From positions 30,001 to 94,000 of the forward strand of contig JAOTOM010004622.1 in the NCBI GenBank assembly GCA_034440615.1: a stretch of DNA of 64,000 nucleotides, read 5' to 3'. This document shows, piece after piece, positions 1 to 10,920 of this stretch. A model generated the notes under the pieces. The model made no database searches and had not been told where the DNA came from. It worked only from the letters and a program-made list of their open reading frames with translations. The stretch comes from Ashinkailepas kermadecensis. Taxonomy: Eukaryota; Arthropoda; Thecostraca; Neolepadidae. How positions within the stretch are numbered: position 1 is the stretch's first letter; each line of letters starts with the position of its first letter. Made by a program: the position numbers and the translations under genes.

Positions 1-729
1 GAAGTTGAAGACTCTGAACTTTGGCCATCTGTGTCTGCATTGCACTGCCGTACACCTGGAGGTAGTATCTGGTGTTTGACATGACTGGCGCATCAATGAA
101 CACAGGAAACAGACGGACAGGCAGACAGTATTTGGCGTGGAGCAGGCCGATCAGTATGCCAACCAGTATATTTGAGCCGGCTTTTGCCCCTTCAATTTCA
201 GGTGTCGATGAAACTCGTCATTGGAGTTGCCTTGGATACTACGTTACGATGTTAGATCTATTTGACTAATCATTTGGAGCACAGTCGGCTACCGTTAGGG
301 GACGCAGGAACAAGGCCCTGCAGCATTCGCTGTACATGTAGCACCACGGCAGGCGACGCGAATGTGCAAATACAGAATCGCCCCTGTGTGGAACGAGACA
401 GTCCGCATGCTTACTGTCCCCTCGCTCAACGTTTTGGTCGTGACGGGGCGCCTGGTTGGGGCTTATGACTTCCGTAATTTTGTGTCATCAGATCAAAAAA
501 GTGTTTTTATAGCCGATGACATTAATCGTATTATTTAAATTTTGGCAGCAAAATATCTCGATGAACTGGTGGCAATTTTAGGAAGTAATCATGAAGCTGT
601 TCTGCGACAAACGGTAAGGTGGGGTGAGTTTGAAGGACGGAGCCACCCCAGTAGCTTTTGTTGTTGCCAATATTTGTCTCAACTGTGTTCGTAATATTGT
701 TTAATGGACGTCCGTCTGTCCATACTGTA
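1..729. other. No recognisable gene
   Basis: Only short open frames without family resemblance or splice context are visible here. I see no repeat structure or RNA gene. Confidence 0.5.
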
Positions 730-806
730 GACGCCTTTTGGACGCCTTTTGGACGCCTTTTGGACGCCTTTTGGACGCCTTTTAGACGCCTTTTGGACGC
801 CTTTTC
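730..806. repeat. 11-bp tandem repeat (7 units)
   Basis: Seven head-to-tail copies of GACGCCTTTTG. Unit 5 ends in A and unit 7 ends in C instead of G. The unit has no stop in several frames, so open frames on both strands across it (repeating KASKRR/KGVQ on the minus strand) are by-products and not a gene. Confidence 0.95.
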
Positions 807-2030
807 CGATGTTTTATTAAGCAGATGGAGTTGTTTTGAATACAATGCCATTAAAAAAGCATATTTTCGAAGTGTTATAGTGCAAAAATTGCACACGTAA
901 CAATATCTGAGTAGGAGTTGTATGCATTCCCTTATGATTCGTCTGAAGCAATGAAACCCAATCTAAATATAGACATGGAACAGCAATTACCATCCTTCAT
1001 CTGACAACGGTGACTGGGACGCACGGGCCAAGATGGACCATTTCACGCCCTAAAGGTGACATTGTCACAGCAATACTTGTATTTTATTTAACGTTTACCT
1101 ATGAATGCATCTATACCAGCCACGTAACTGTGTGCTTCTACTCAAATTAGATCAAGTGTGATAATTTTCATATTCAAATGCCTACTTTAGTAGAGGACGT
1201 ATTGGCGTTACATCGAAACACGTTACATATGATTTTAGAAAATAGTGTACGCATATATGCTTCTGTATGCTGTAAAGCATATAGTGATTAAATTGTACTT
1301 GTTCACAGTTCTTGGAAGCATGTTTAGTGCCCCTCCACCGACCGTCCACTTGTCCATTAATATGCCTATGTCTCCCCAAAATGAAGAACGTTATTTTTAA
1401 CATTAGCAAATGCAAAAGTCACTTTCCTAGTCCATTACAACAGGAACACGAGCCCATTTACAAGTTGAACATGCCGCAGAACGGCATGGTTCTAGAAAAA
1501 AGCTCTTTGGTTGAAGGTGTGATGTAACCTCAAAGTTTGTGATAAAAAGTGGAAAATATTTTTTTCACCTTATCCTACCAAGCTTACTTTAGAACAATAG
1601 CTTCTCACTGCTTCGGACGAGGGACGCTTATGTACCTAGACAGGAGGAATCAAAAACCAAGGTTCTTTCTTAATCGGAAAGCAAAGTACGCCGCTCCAGA
1701 CAGCTGACCAGATCACCTTTGTATTCCATGTAGTGATGCATTCTCGTTCGTCTTCAATAGTCTTTGTTCGGGCTTAATAAGAGTCACAGTGGTTCGCAGT
1801 GGCATGGGCGGGCGGTGAGTGATTCTGTGTCCCATCACATGAGTGGTCGATAATTATTATGCGGGCTGTACTATGCATTACATGTTTTTACAGGAATGTG
1901 AATTACTGACACACACAACAATGCGCTGAGGTAGGCAGTAGCTGAACGTTCTCAATGTGCAAATCCTCGGTTTCAACAAAGCCCGTGAGCATAGTACGTA
2001 GGTAGTACCTCACCCACCTATTTGGCGTAG
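807..2030. other. No recognisable gene
   Basis: AT-rich sequence with short open frames only. No family motif, tandem repeat or RNA gene was recognised. Confidence 0.5.
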
Positions 2031-2162
2031 TTGAAGCCTCACATGCCTGGGGAGGTTTGGAGACGTTTAGGCCCCTCCAATGACATGTGAGGCTTCACCT
2101 ACTCGGCATAGATGAAGCCTCACATGTTTCTGGAGAGGTTTGGAAAATGTAAGGCCCCTCCG
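2031..2162. repeat. Short duplicated module with hairpin
   Basis: The module GAAGCCTCACATG ... GGAGAGGTTTGG ... AGGCCCCTCC occurs twice (from 2033 and from 2114). The inverse of its first 13 bases (CATGTGAGGCTTC, 2084-2096) lies between the copies, so copy 1 can fold into a hairpin with a 13-bp stem. It resembles the end of a small inverted-repeat transposon, but no complete element could be delimited. Confidence 0.7.
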
Positions 2163-2347
2163 ATGCAATCTTCGATTGAGTCGTCGATAAACGCAATAAT
2201 CATATATTTCTGCGTCGGATTCTATTGGCCAACCTCTCCAATGTGCTCATCCGCTTGACCAGTTTTCACGGCACAACACAGCATCGCCTTGTATACGGTG
2301 GTCAGAAACGTAAATGCAGTCGTGATAAATATAAATGTTATCCAGGA

Positions 2348-2700
2348 CCAGGAATGGATCCAGGGGCAAAGAGGATGACCGACACATCCTCCCCCTTCCC
2401 CTGTGACCCGCCGAAAACTGGAAAAGGCAGCCCTTCAAGAGGCTCGAGTGGAACCCCTCCACGCGCACTTGCATTTTTGTCAGCCGAGCATTGAGTAGAA
2501 AAGGCGCCCCACTAGGGACACTCTCGTGCACCATCTTCCCCTTAAATTTATATCACTCACTGGCGCCTTTCCGGTAAAATTGCGCCACTCCAGACGCCCT
2601 CCTCCCTCGAGCTTAGGTAGGCGCATCCTAATGGCATGTATGGCGCCTCCTCAAAATTACGCCCCGCCCCTTGGCGAAATCCTAGATCCGTCAGTGTCCA
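2348..2700. mobile_element. Degraded hAT-like MITE (tentative)
   Basis: The left edge contains ATGGATCCAGGGGC. The right edge, read in reverse complement, contains GGATCTAGGATTT. Between them are several GGCGCCCC-type motifs like those inside the better preserved element at 3932-4247. No clean target duplication was found, so the boundaries are approximate. Confidence 0.4.
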
Positions 2701-3931
2701 GGGCAGAGCTAATCTGACCGCAACATTGTGCAGGTCCCGTACATCCCTGAAGATAGCCACTTGTCCGCGTTTCAATACACTGCCCGTATCAAGGTATAGC
2801 TGCATTGACCTATTTACTGCGCCGCCACAATTCCATTTGTCAGCAATTTCATTCGGTGGCAAGCGTTCGGATCAGCTTGTGGAGTTGGCATGACCACGAC
2901 ATCAGTGAAAGTGAATTGAAAAATCGCCTTATATAGGCACTGGGGTGCTCGTTTATGAAGATCACCAAGTGGGTCCGAACATTAGATTGAGACGGGTTAT
3001 GATATCTTTAAGATACAAGCCCATAGGAGTGATTGCTAAATTATGAAAACATTGTTCTACCAAAGGGTTCTTCTACGATCGCACCAGCCAGAAAGTGGAA
3101 GTGAGAGATAAAGGCGGGCGAGGCAAGTGCAACATCTGATGTGGGTTGAATTCCCAGAGGGTTAATTGGTGCGACGTAAACTAGTGTGCTGATGGTGAGC
3201 ATTGTGATGTGTTTTTGTCAACTGGTGTACTCAGTGTGCGTGTTGTGCTGTCTGGATGTGTTGTGTTGACTGAATGTGTTGTGTGAGCTTCCCGTAGAGG
3301 GTGATGACTGTTGTCCCGGCAGATAAATACCGGTGTTATAGTTTGGTAGTGTTTTGCGTGATTCGTAAACGGTTCCTGGCGTGTCGTACGGGTGATACGT
3401 ACGTGCTGCGCGCATGTGTATTTCTATAGTGAGGGCAATGGGTGTAGCCACGGATTCGAAATTTGGGGGGGGGGGACAAACCAGGGACGCGGTAAGTTTG
3501 AACAGGATAGAGGGGCCTAGCCCCGCCTCCCCTCCCTCCCCCGAAAAAAAATCGTTGGATTTCAGCCACTTCTTTTTCAATGCCATTTTAAGCCACTTCA
3601 ATTCAATGTTCAATGTATTTCAATTTTTCAGATTTAAGATTGTTAAAAATGATATTTTGGGGACTAAAAGTTCCGCCCAAATTAACAAGTTTCACTACAT
3701 ATCACTGCCTATGAACATCTAGCTTTATGTTGTATGTGCTGGACACGATTTCACGATCACCATAGGGCAATGATGTAAGCATGTTAAACGTTGCCGTCTT
3801 GTAGCAGGAAAAATTTAAAATATTAGACGATGGTTTTATGGTAGCAAATATGGACATACTTCCTGCTTTCCTGCTTTCACCTTACCCATGCTTTCCTCTT
3901 TTACGGGGACACATTTCGATGCAATGATAAC
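2701..3931. other. No gene; G-run and C-run transposon scrap near 3.46-3.55 kb
   Basis: Around 3463-3545 a G run follows GTGTAGCCACGGATTCG and is paired 60 bases later with a C-rich stretch. That is the style of the hAT-like termini elsewhere in the window. Nothing else was recognised here. Confidence 0.4.
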
Positions 3932-4247
3932 CAGGGCGGATACAGGGTGTGGCACTGAGGGCATGTACCCCCACGTGGAAGGTGGCGTCCCTCAGGCCGG
4001 GAAAAGGCGTCCCTCTGAAAAGGTTCCAGTGTACCCGCTCGTATTTTTCAGCCGGAGGCGCCCCTATGAAATAAAAAGGCACCCCTTGGAAGGAAAAGCG
4101 CCCCTTCAGGAAGGACCGAGTGCAACCCGCCCCCTAGAATTTTGCAGCCAGAGGAGCCCCTCCAGGTGCTTTCGCAGTGGCGCCGCTCCAAAGAAATGGC
4201 GCCCCTCCAGACAAGTGCCCCCATGACAATTCCTGGATCTACCCCTG
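3932..4247. mobile_element. hAT-like MITE, ~316 bp
   Basis: The left end reads CAGGGCGGATACAGGG. The right end, reverse complemented, reads CAGGGGTAGATCCAGG, giving imperfect terminal inverted repeats of the CAGGGG...GATCCAGG type known from hAT-derived MITEs. The flanking 8-mers are ATGATAAC (3924-3931) and ATTACAAC (4248-4255), which agree at 6 of 8 positions and fit an aged 8-bp hAT target duplication. The interior repeats GGCGCCCCTCC-like units and encodes nothing. Confidence 0.65.
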
Positions 4248-4599
4248 ATTACAACATTGCTCTCTCGCGGTTATAAACTCCAGCTAGTTATACAATTGTG
4301 CGCATTCACGTGTGGCTTCTCTTGCAAATTTGACAACTTCCGTTGAACCATTAATAGGAAAGCGGACAATTTGAACAAAAAATAATATTTTTGATATGTC
4401 CGGAACAGCAATGTCGCAGTGCAAATTAAAAACCAGAGATGAGAGCACTGTCCGAGCTGGTCATGATGGATTGCTCGGGGGAGCCCCTAGTCATATAGGA
4501 TACGAGTGCTTGCTATCACAACGGCTGCAAACAAAACTAGATTTGACCCTCCCATTCCTATTACACTCAATCATTGTACACACGCCGGACCTTCGGCAC

Positions 4600-5680
4600 C
4601 TTTGAAATTATTTCGAAATCTCAACATTATGATATCGCACGACAAGTCACGTCGAATAACACCCACATAATGCAAATTCAAGCCATAGCCACGAAAAGCG
4701 AGGACTCTGAAAATTAAATTAGTCTTTGACCCTGAGGCTTGATCTGACATGTCCCGGGTTGAAATGTTTCTCGAGGGTTCCCCACGAGCTATCTCTTGAT
4801 ACCAAGCATGGGTAGCTTTGGGAGAAAACGAAGAAACGCGGGGCGACCGAAGAAATGAGTTCGACCTTTGACGTAGAAAATTAATGTGATTTCTGAACAG
4901 TTTGCTAGAGTACCTCACGACACGTCGAATGACACTCACTTGATGAAAATTGAAGACATAGCGACGAGGCGCGAGGACTTCGAATAATTTAAGCTAACCT
5001 TCGGTCTTGTGGTTTGACTTTGAAATGTCCCGGTTTGAAATGTTACTCGAGATGCACGACGGGCTATTGCTTGATATCAGATGTGGGTAGGTTAGGGCGA
5101 AGAAAAAAATGCAAGGCGACCAAAGAAATCGATTTGACCTTCGATCTTATAAATAAGTTATATTTGGTGACATTATAATACGGCACAAGCCACGTCGAAT
5201 GACACCCACTTGGTGCAAATTGAACCCATAGCGACGAATCGCGAGGACTTCGAAAAATTCAAACTAGCCTTTGACCTTGAGGTTTGACCTTGACATGTCC
5301 CAGTTTAAAAATGTTACTCGAGGGTTCACCGTGGGCTGTCGCTTGATAGTGGATCTGGGTAGGCTCGGGCGAAAACCACCAAACAAAAATGTGAGGCGAC
5401 TGAAGAAATCAGCTTGAATTTTGACCGTCGAGATTATTTCGAAATATCAACTTTCTGATACTGCACAACAAGACAACACGAATGACACAACACGAATGAC
5501 ATCCATTTTCTGCAAATTGAAGCCATAGTGACGGAACGCGAGGACATCGAAAAACTCAATCAAACCTTTGACCTTGACATGTCCCGGTTTGAAATGTTAC
5601 TCGAGTGTTCACCATTGGTTATTGCTTGATACCAGATTTGGATAGGTTTGAGAGAAAACGAGAAAAAAAAGTACGCGACC
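4600..5680. repeat. Satellite-like array, ~270-295 bp monomers, about 4 copies
   Basis: The landmark CACGTCGAAT(A/G)ACAC recurs at 4648, 4921 and 5191, with a decayed version near 5474-5488. Each is followed at constant spacing by GCGAGGACTTCGAA-like, TTTGACCTTGAGG-like, GACATGTCCCGGTTTGAAATG-like and GAGAAAACGAAGAAA-like blocks. The monomers have diverged by eye to about 75-85% identity, so the array is old. Open frames inside are incidental. Confidence 0.85.
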
Positions 5681-7046
5681 GAAGGATCAGCGTGCGTAAG
5701 TCTGCCCATGACTTCCCTCAATGGTCTTGAAGGTATCCAAGGACATCCAGAGTCGCATTTGTTCAAGATATATCAATATATGAGCAGGGGAATGCAACCT
5801 AAGACGTATAAAGTCTTGCGATAATGCAAATTTGTTGCCTAGCAGAGCACAATTTCCATCCAAACGAAAACGGAAGATGGTCGAGGTTCATGTTATTCAA
5901 GAATGGTCAGGAAGGAAAAATTTATAACGTTTGCTGATTTTCCATTCGGAGATTTTGTGACGACAGGTAGCCTGCTAAGCCCGTTGATTGGCTAGATCGG
6001 CTTTTAGTATTTTTGGTGATTCTCTTGCATATATATTTTCACTTTATAAATGACTAAGTATAATTGTGTGGCGATGATACTCGGGTAGCTGAGGCTTCGG
6101 GGGGGGCACATAAAAAATAAGGGGGTAAATCGCCACTTCAGAAATTGGGGGACATGTCCCCCAGCCCCCCCCCCAGTGGTTGCACCCATGGTCAGGGCAT
6201 CTACAGTATGAGATGGTTTGGTGTAGTGCTCCTAATACATGCGTGCACACAACCTTAGTACTGAGTACTGACTACGTCCCTGTGCCGGCGACACCAGCCG
6301 TGACCTCGCGCTGGCTGCGCCCCTGAGCTGGGCACCCGCCGTGACCTCATGCTGACCGGCTGCTGCACCGGCGGCACCCGTGATGGCCTCGCGCTGGCTG
6401 CGCCTCTGCCGGGCGAGGTCATGGCCTGGGGCGCGAGCCGTCGAACGACGCTGCCGCACGCAGTGCTGTCAGCAGACGAGTGGGCGCAGTGCTGGACGTG
6501 ATTGGAGCAAAGTGACGGAGAGATGTCAAGAGGAGAAGCTTCTTGCAACTTGGCGTGGTCGCAGTAATGGTGAGTTGGCCGTGTGATGCACTGAGTTAAT
6601 ATTTTTAGAGGTATTAGAGCCCATTCATTGGTTGCAGTGTGGTTGTATCTGCCGATATTTTCGTATTATGAATATTCCGTTTGAAATGTCTGTTCCCGGT
6701 CATTGCAGGCGTGTCCGCCTGTTAGTGACGTAACTACGAAGGTGTCCCTGACCGATTTTTTGTAGTGCTCGTCGATCGTATTTTAACAAGGGACCAATGG
6801 TAAACTTGCACCTTTCTTCGGATACAGCAACTGGGGAAAACATTGTAACGCCACGTTTCTTGACGTGATTAAGACAATGTGATCAGTCGTTGCCGGTACA
6901 ACTACGTACTTTTCAGTTGGGAGGGAAAATAATACCAAAAAGAGGCTTTGAGTTGGATAATATATAGCGAAGAATAATGTGAGATGTCAAAAAAAGCATA
7001 GTCTAACCTAAATCTAAACTAGTCGAACATCTTTTTAAGGACAAAA
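5681..7046. other. No gene; G/C-run terminus near 6.09-6.19 kb and a GC-rich patch
   Basis: At 6095-6195 a G run (GGGGGGGCAC) and a C run (CCCCCCCCCAGTGG) bracket 90 bases, like one end of a hAT-like element. At 6280-6540 there is a GC-rich patch with a duplicated GGCCTCGCGCTGGCTGCGCC-like segment. No exon signals were convincing. Confidence 0.4.
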
Positions 7047-7627
7047 TTGGGTAAATTTTTGATAAAAGGTGTTTTGGGAATTTTGGGAATACTTTTTCAG
7101 AATATGATGTTTATGAACATGACTAAGAAGATGCGACCACTCATTTTCGGTGCTGATGCTTACTTTTCAATTTGGACAATGACATCACATTGGTATGGTG
7201 CAATGACGTCATAGGTATGGCACTGAGGCTTTGACTGGCTAGTGCTACAAACGGTTCACATACCTTAATGAGATGGTCAAAGTAGCTTAACCTAACCTAA
7301 CCTAACCCAACCTCACCTAACCTGCTTACCTCTCAGTTTATCATAGCTATAATTTATATAATGCACCATGAGGTTATGTTAGGTTAAGCTACTTCGACCA
7401 TCTCATTAAGGTATGTGAACCATTTGTAGCGTTATCCAGTCGAAGCCTCGGTGCCATACCTATGACGTCATCACACCGTACCGATATGACGTCATAGTTC
7501 AAATTGAAAAGTAAGCATCAGCAACAAAAATGAGTGGTTGCATCTTTTTAGTCGCATTCATAAACATCATATTCTGAAAAACAATTCCAAAAAGTCAAAA
7601 AACACCTTTTATCAAAAATTTACCCAA
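7047..7627. mobile_element. Foldback element with ~265-bp inverted arms
   Basis: The left arm (7047-7310) and right arm (about 7370-7627) are near-complete inverse copies. TTGGGTAAATTTTTGATAAA at the left end matches TTTATCAAAAATTTACCCAA at the right end, and the inner parts (TACCTTAATGAGATGGTC against GACCATCTCATTAAGGTA) also pair. The arms lean on a short AT-rich centre that includes TAACCTAACCTAACC. No protein is encoded. This fits a long-TIR MITE or foldback transposon; a target duplication was not resolved. Confidence 0.9.
7280..7322. repeat. Interstitial CCTAA/TTAGG run
   Basis: Near-perfect CTAAC CTAAC units, degrading into CCCAACCTCACCTAACC, sit at the inner edge of the left foldback arm. 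TTAGG is the usual arthropod telomere repeat. The run is short and lies inside a transposon, so it is not a telomere. Confidence 0.75.
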
Positions 7628-10019
7628 AATTGGGTAAATATATTGAAGACTCTCGGTCAATTTCTTGGTCAAAAACGTGTTTTCTGATCTGATTTGAATG
7701 AATTTGATATTCCTTTTTTGGGAAAATGCCACCGTTTCAAGATATAAGCAATTCAAGTTGAAGTGAGTATATCTCAATTAAGTAGCCATCTCACCATGAA
7801 AAGAACGTGAAATCCATTCAAACAACATTCAAAAATACCAGAAAAACGCATTTTTGACGATGCAGGTAGGGGAAGTGGAGATAAGTTGAGCCCGTTAGTA
7901 ATTGGGAGTGCCTGGAGCGCATGTGGTGAGACAGATTGATTATTTGTACCCATATTCTGAAAGGGTGATCCTTCGGGCAGAAGTGAGTCGCGTGAAGATT
8001 TTCTAATATGTTCAGTTGTTCTGACGTATCGCCCTCGTCTCAACTTACCCCAGGCATCGGATAAGTTGATTTTAGTGGTGAGGTATGTTTATCCTAGCGG
8101 TACGTTGATCACAAGGCTTATTTATAAAAACACATGCTGTGATGGCTACTGGGGTGTGTTACTTTTAGTGTTGCAGGCCTTTTATGATCACTTTGTCACC
8201 TCACGTGTTCTGGTGGAACATCAGGAATCAACCAGAAAATACCACGCATTATATTTCGGCTTACATTCTCACCGCCTTTGTATCTAGTATTGTCACACCA
8301 TGACTCGTAACATAACAATCTACTCAACACCAATAGGCTGGACAACGATTTTATGTCAACTTACGTTTGTTTCATGAGAAAAACATCAACATGCAACGCA
8401 ATAGTCCACGGCTTATTCGCACCCCGTCTTGCCCCGGTCGCAATTATTCAACTAGCCACATACCCACCTCACTGCAAATAAAATATGGCTGACTATCTCC
8501 TGATCATTCCACGCCAAAGTGGCTTCAGTGAACTTCAAGACAACACACATGCCTGCAATTGGGTGCTTTGATCCAAGGCCTACCTTTTACGAATTGGGGA
8601 AAAGAAAACATTTCAAAGTCAAGGCAGACCTTAAAAACGCAATTTTTCCAGGCTAAGCAGATATCTATCGCTCCCGGCCCCCCGTCCAACCAAAAATGGA
8701 GTGTTCCTTCGAAGTATCAGTAGGTGGCTTTACATTTTCATGACACCATAGGATGGGAGATAATAGATGTGGCTTAATGTACCTGGAGACTCGGCTAACC
8801 TCACTTTTCCCTACATGTTTTTCCCTCTGTCCCAAACAAATTATAGGAAAGGTTTGGGGGAAAGGGTGTTTGAGTGGGGTAATGCATTATGAAGAATAAT
8901 CAAAATTACAACGAAAAATAACAACACAACGTTACCAAACATAATGATGTTCAATTGATTAAAACTGACAGATGTTGGATCACGTAAAACCTACGAATAT
9001 TGGATAGCATAAAACCTACGCTAGACTCAGTATAGTGGACGGCTACCATTATTTGGTATTAGGAGCCAAAAATCCTGTTCACCCGCAGTGGTCGAGTTAA
9101 GCTGTATTCATCAATGGAGAACACATGTCTATATGATCCATTGCTAATTTGTCCTAAATGGCATACTTACATTTAGTTATATCGCTAGCCATGATGGTTA
9201 AAATTCATTAAGTCTCGCAATCGCAAAACACTTGGCTCATATTATGTATCACAATCAGTAAATACGTAACACGTCACTCACTGTCCACACGATTAATCTG
9301 CCTTTGAAGACTAATGGAAACTAGCAATCCTCACTCGTCATGTGCCAACAGTTCGTTCGTCTTTTGGTTACGTAGGGTACGTACATAGTCTGAAGTCTGA
9401 AAGAGGTCGTCTTCGAGCATTTGAGTCATCCTAATAATTTTAATAAAACGCCACCCCTGGCTTATAGGTACCGACGCCTGCGGTCAGTTCTCCCCAAATA
9501 CATGTAGATCTTTAATCTTGATGACCTGAAGGCTGCATTGAGAAGGGGTTCGCACCGGGATTCATACAGCGCAAGGCATGCTTTGTTGCAGCGTGCCAAG
9601 CGGAGCCCGGAGGAACTGGTTCCAGATTTGGCGAGCGGTTTAAGGAACCTTCCATCTTGAAGGTAAGTGGTGTTCCCATTCGGTGGGTAAAATCGGTTCG
9701 TTTGGGGATGGGGTGGGGTTGGTATCTGCAGCGCCGTTTGCAAGACGTTGATGTAACGTCGTTACAGGCGTTGTGAGCGAAAGTCGAAGCATGCAGCCGC
9801 TCTCAGATGAGGGCTATTTGGTCGGGCTATGGGCCAAATGGTGACCATGCATTAGTATCTCTGTCTAGCGGAGATGTGTGGGGGGGGGGGTGGATAGGCA
9901 GCTTGTAATTTCGGACAGGGACGGAGTACCATGCTTCAGACACGGGTGGGAAGGTCAAGTGGCCACCCTCCTGCGCAATGTGGCTCTCTGGCACGATACC
10001 ACGATACCACGATACCTAG
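7628..10019. other. No recognisable gene
   Basis: No family resemblance, tandem repeat or RNA gene was recognised. A G run near 9882 sits next to a short unplaced repeat. Confidence 0.45.
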
Positions 10020-10460
10020 GAAGTCCCTAAGCCAGAGCAGGCGGACTGTGCCGGACAGGGTGGATGTGGTTCCAAGGTACCACGGACCTTTGACGTCTCT
10101 AGCCAGAGCAGGCGGACTGTGACGGCCAGTGTGGATGTGGTGTCGGGGTACCACAGTACCTTGGACATCTTTAGCAAGAACAGATGGGCTGGAACAGCCA
10201 GGGTGGATGTTGTTCCAGGGTACCACGGTGCCTGGGACGTCTCTAGCAAGAGCAGATGGGCTGGAACAGCCAGGGTGCATGTGGTTCCAGGGTACCACGA
10301 TACCTGTGACGTCTCTAGCAAGAGCATATGGGCTGGAACAGCCAGTGTGGATGTGGTTCCGAGGTACCACGGTACCTGAGACGTCTCCAGCAAGAACAGA
10401 TGGGCTGTAACAGTCAGAATGGAATGATTCCAGGGCATCGCAGCACCTGGAGCGCATCTA
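10020..10460. repeat. 72-bp minisatellite (~6 units)
   Basis: The unit runs GGATGTGGTTCC ... GGTACCACGGTACC ... GACGTCTCTAGCAAG ... CAGATGGGCTGGAACAGCC and recurs every 72 bases. It contains a GGTACC palindrome and a GACGTC palindrome. Since 72 is a multiple of three and the unit lacks stops in several frames, overlapping open frames appear on both strands (up to 173 codons on the minus strand). I treat these as artefacts. Confidence 0.9.
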
Positions 10461-10740
10461 AATGCCACCGAATAGAAGGTGTCGTTCAGACCAATTTAAA
10501 GTCGTTGGAGGAACAACTCGCACCACTTGCGGTTGCTGTAGTGGTGTTTGATGAGGAGTCAGATTGGTCGTTATTATATGTTGGTGTCCCACGCTATTGA
10601 ACTAGTGAATCTCGGCATGGAAGATGTCTGGATGTTGAAGGGGGCGGTTATCGGCTCTCTTAAATTCATACCATTGCCACATTTCTTCATAGCTCATTTG
10701 TATGCAAAATGTACTCGCCAGGACAGTGGCTAGTCTGTGT

Positions 10741-10920
10741 GTGACACTGTCTGTGACACTGTCTGTGACACTGTCTGTGACACTGTCTGTGACACTGTCT
10801 GTGACACTGTCTGTGACACTGTCTGTGACACTGTCTGTGACACTGTCTGTGACACTGCCTGTGACACTGCCTGTGACACTGCCTGTGACACTGCCTGTGA
10901 CACTGTCTGAGAAACTGTCT
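10741..10920. repeat. 12-bp minisatellite (15 units)
   Basis: Fifteen head-to-tail copies of GTGACACTGTCT. Units 10-13 share the variant GTGACACTGCCT as a block and the last unit is degenerate. The plus strand reads as repeating VTLS, then VTLP. The block of identical variants points to recent local duplication. Confidence 0.97.

Noticed and set aside
7280..7322. A telomere end
   Set aside because: Only a few CTAAC units, internal to a foldback element.
10020..10460. A CRISPR-like array
   Set aside because: Units are contiguous 72-mers without unique spacers, in a eukaryotic genome.
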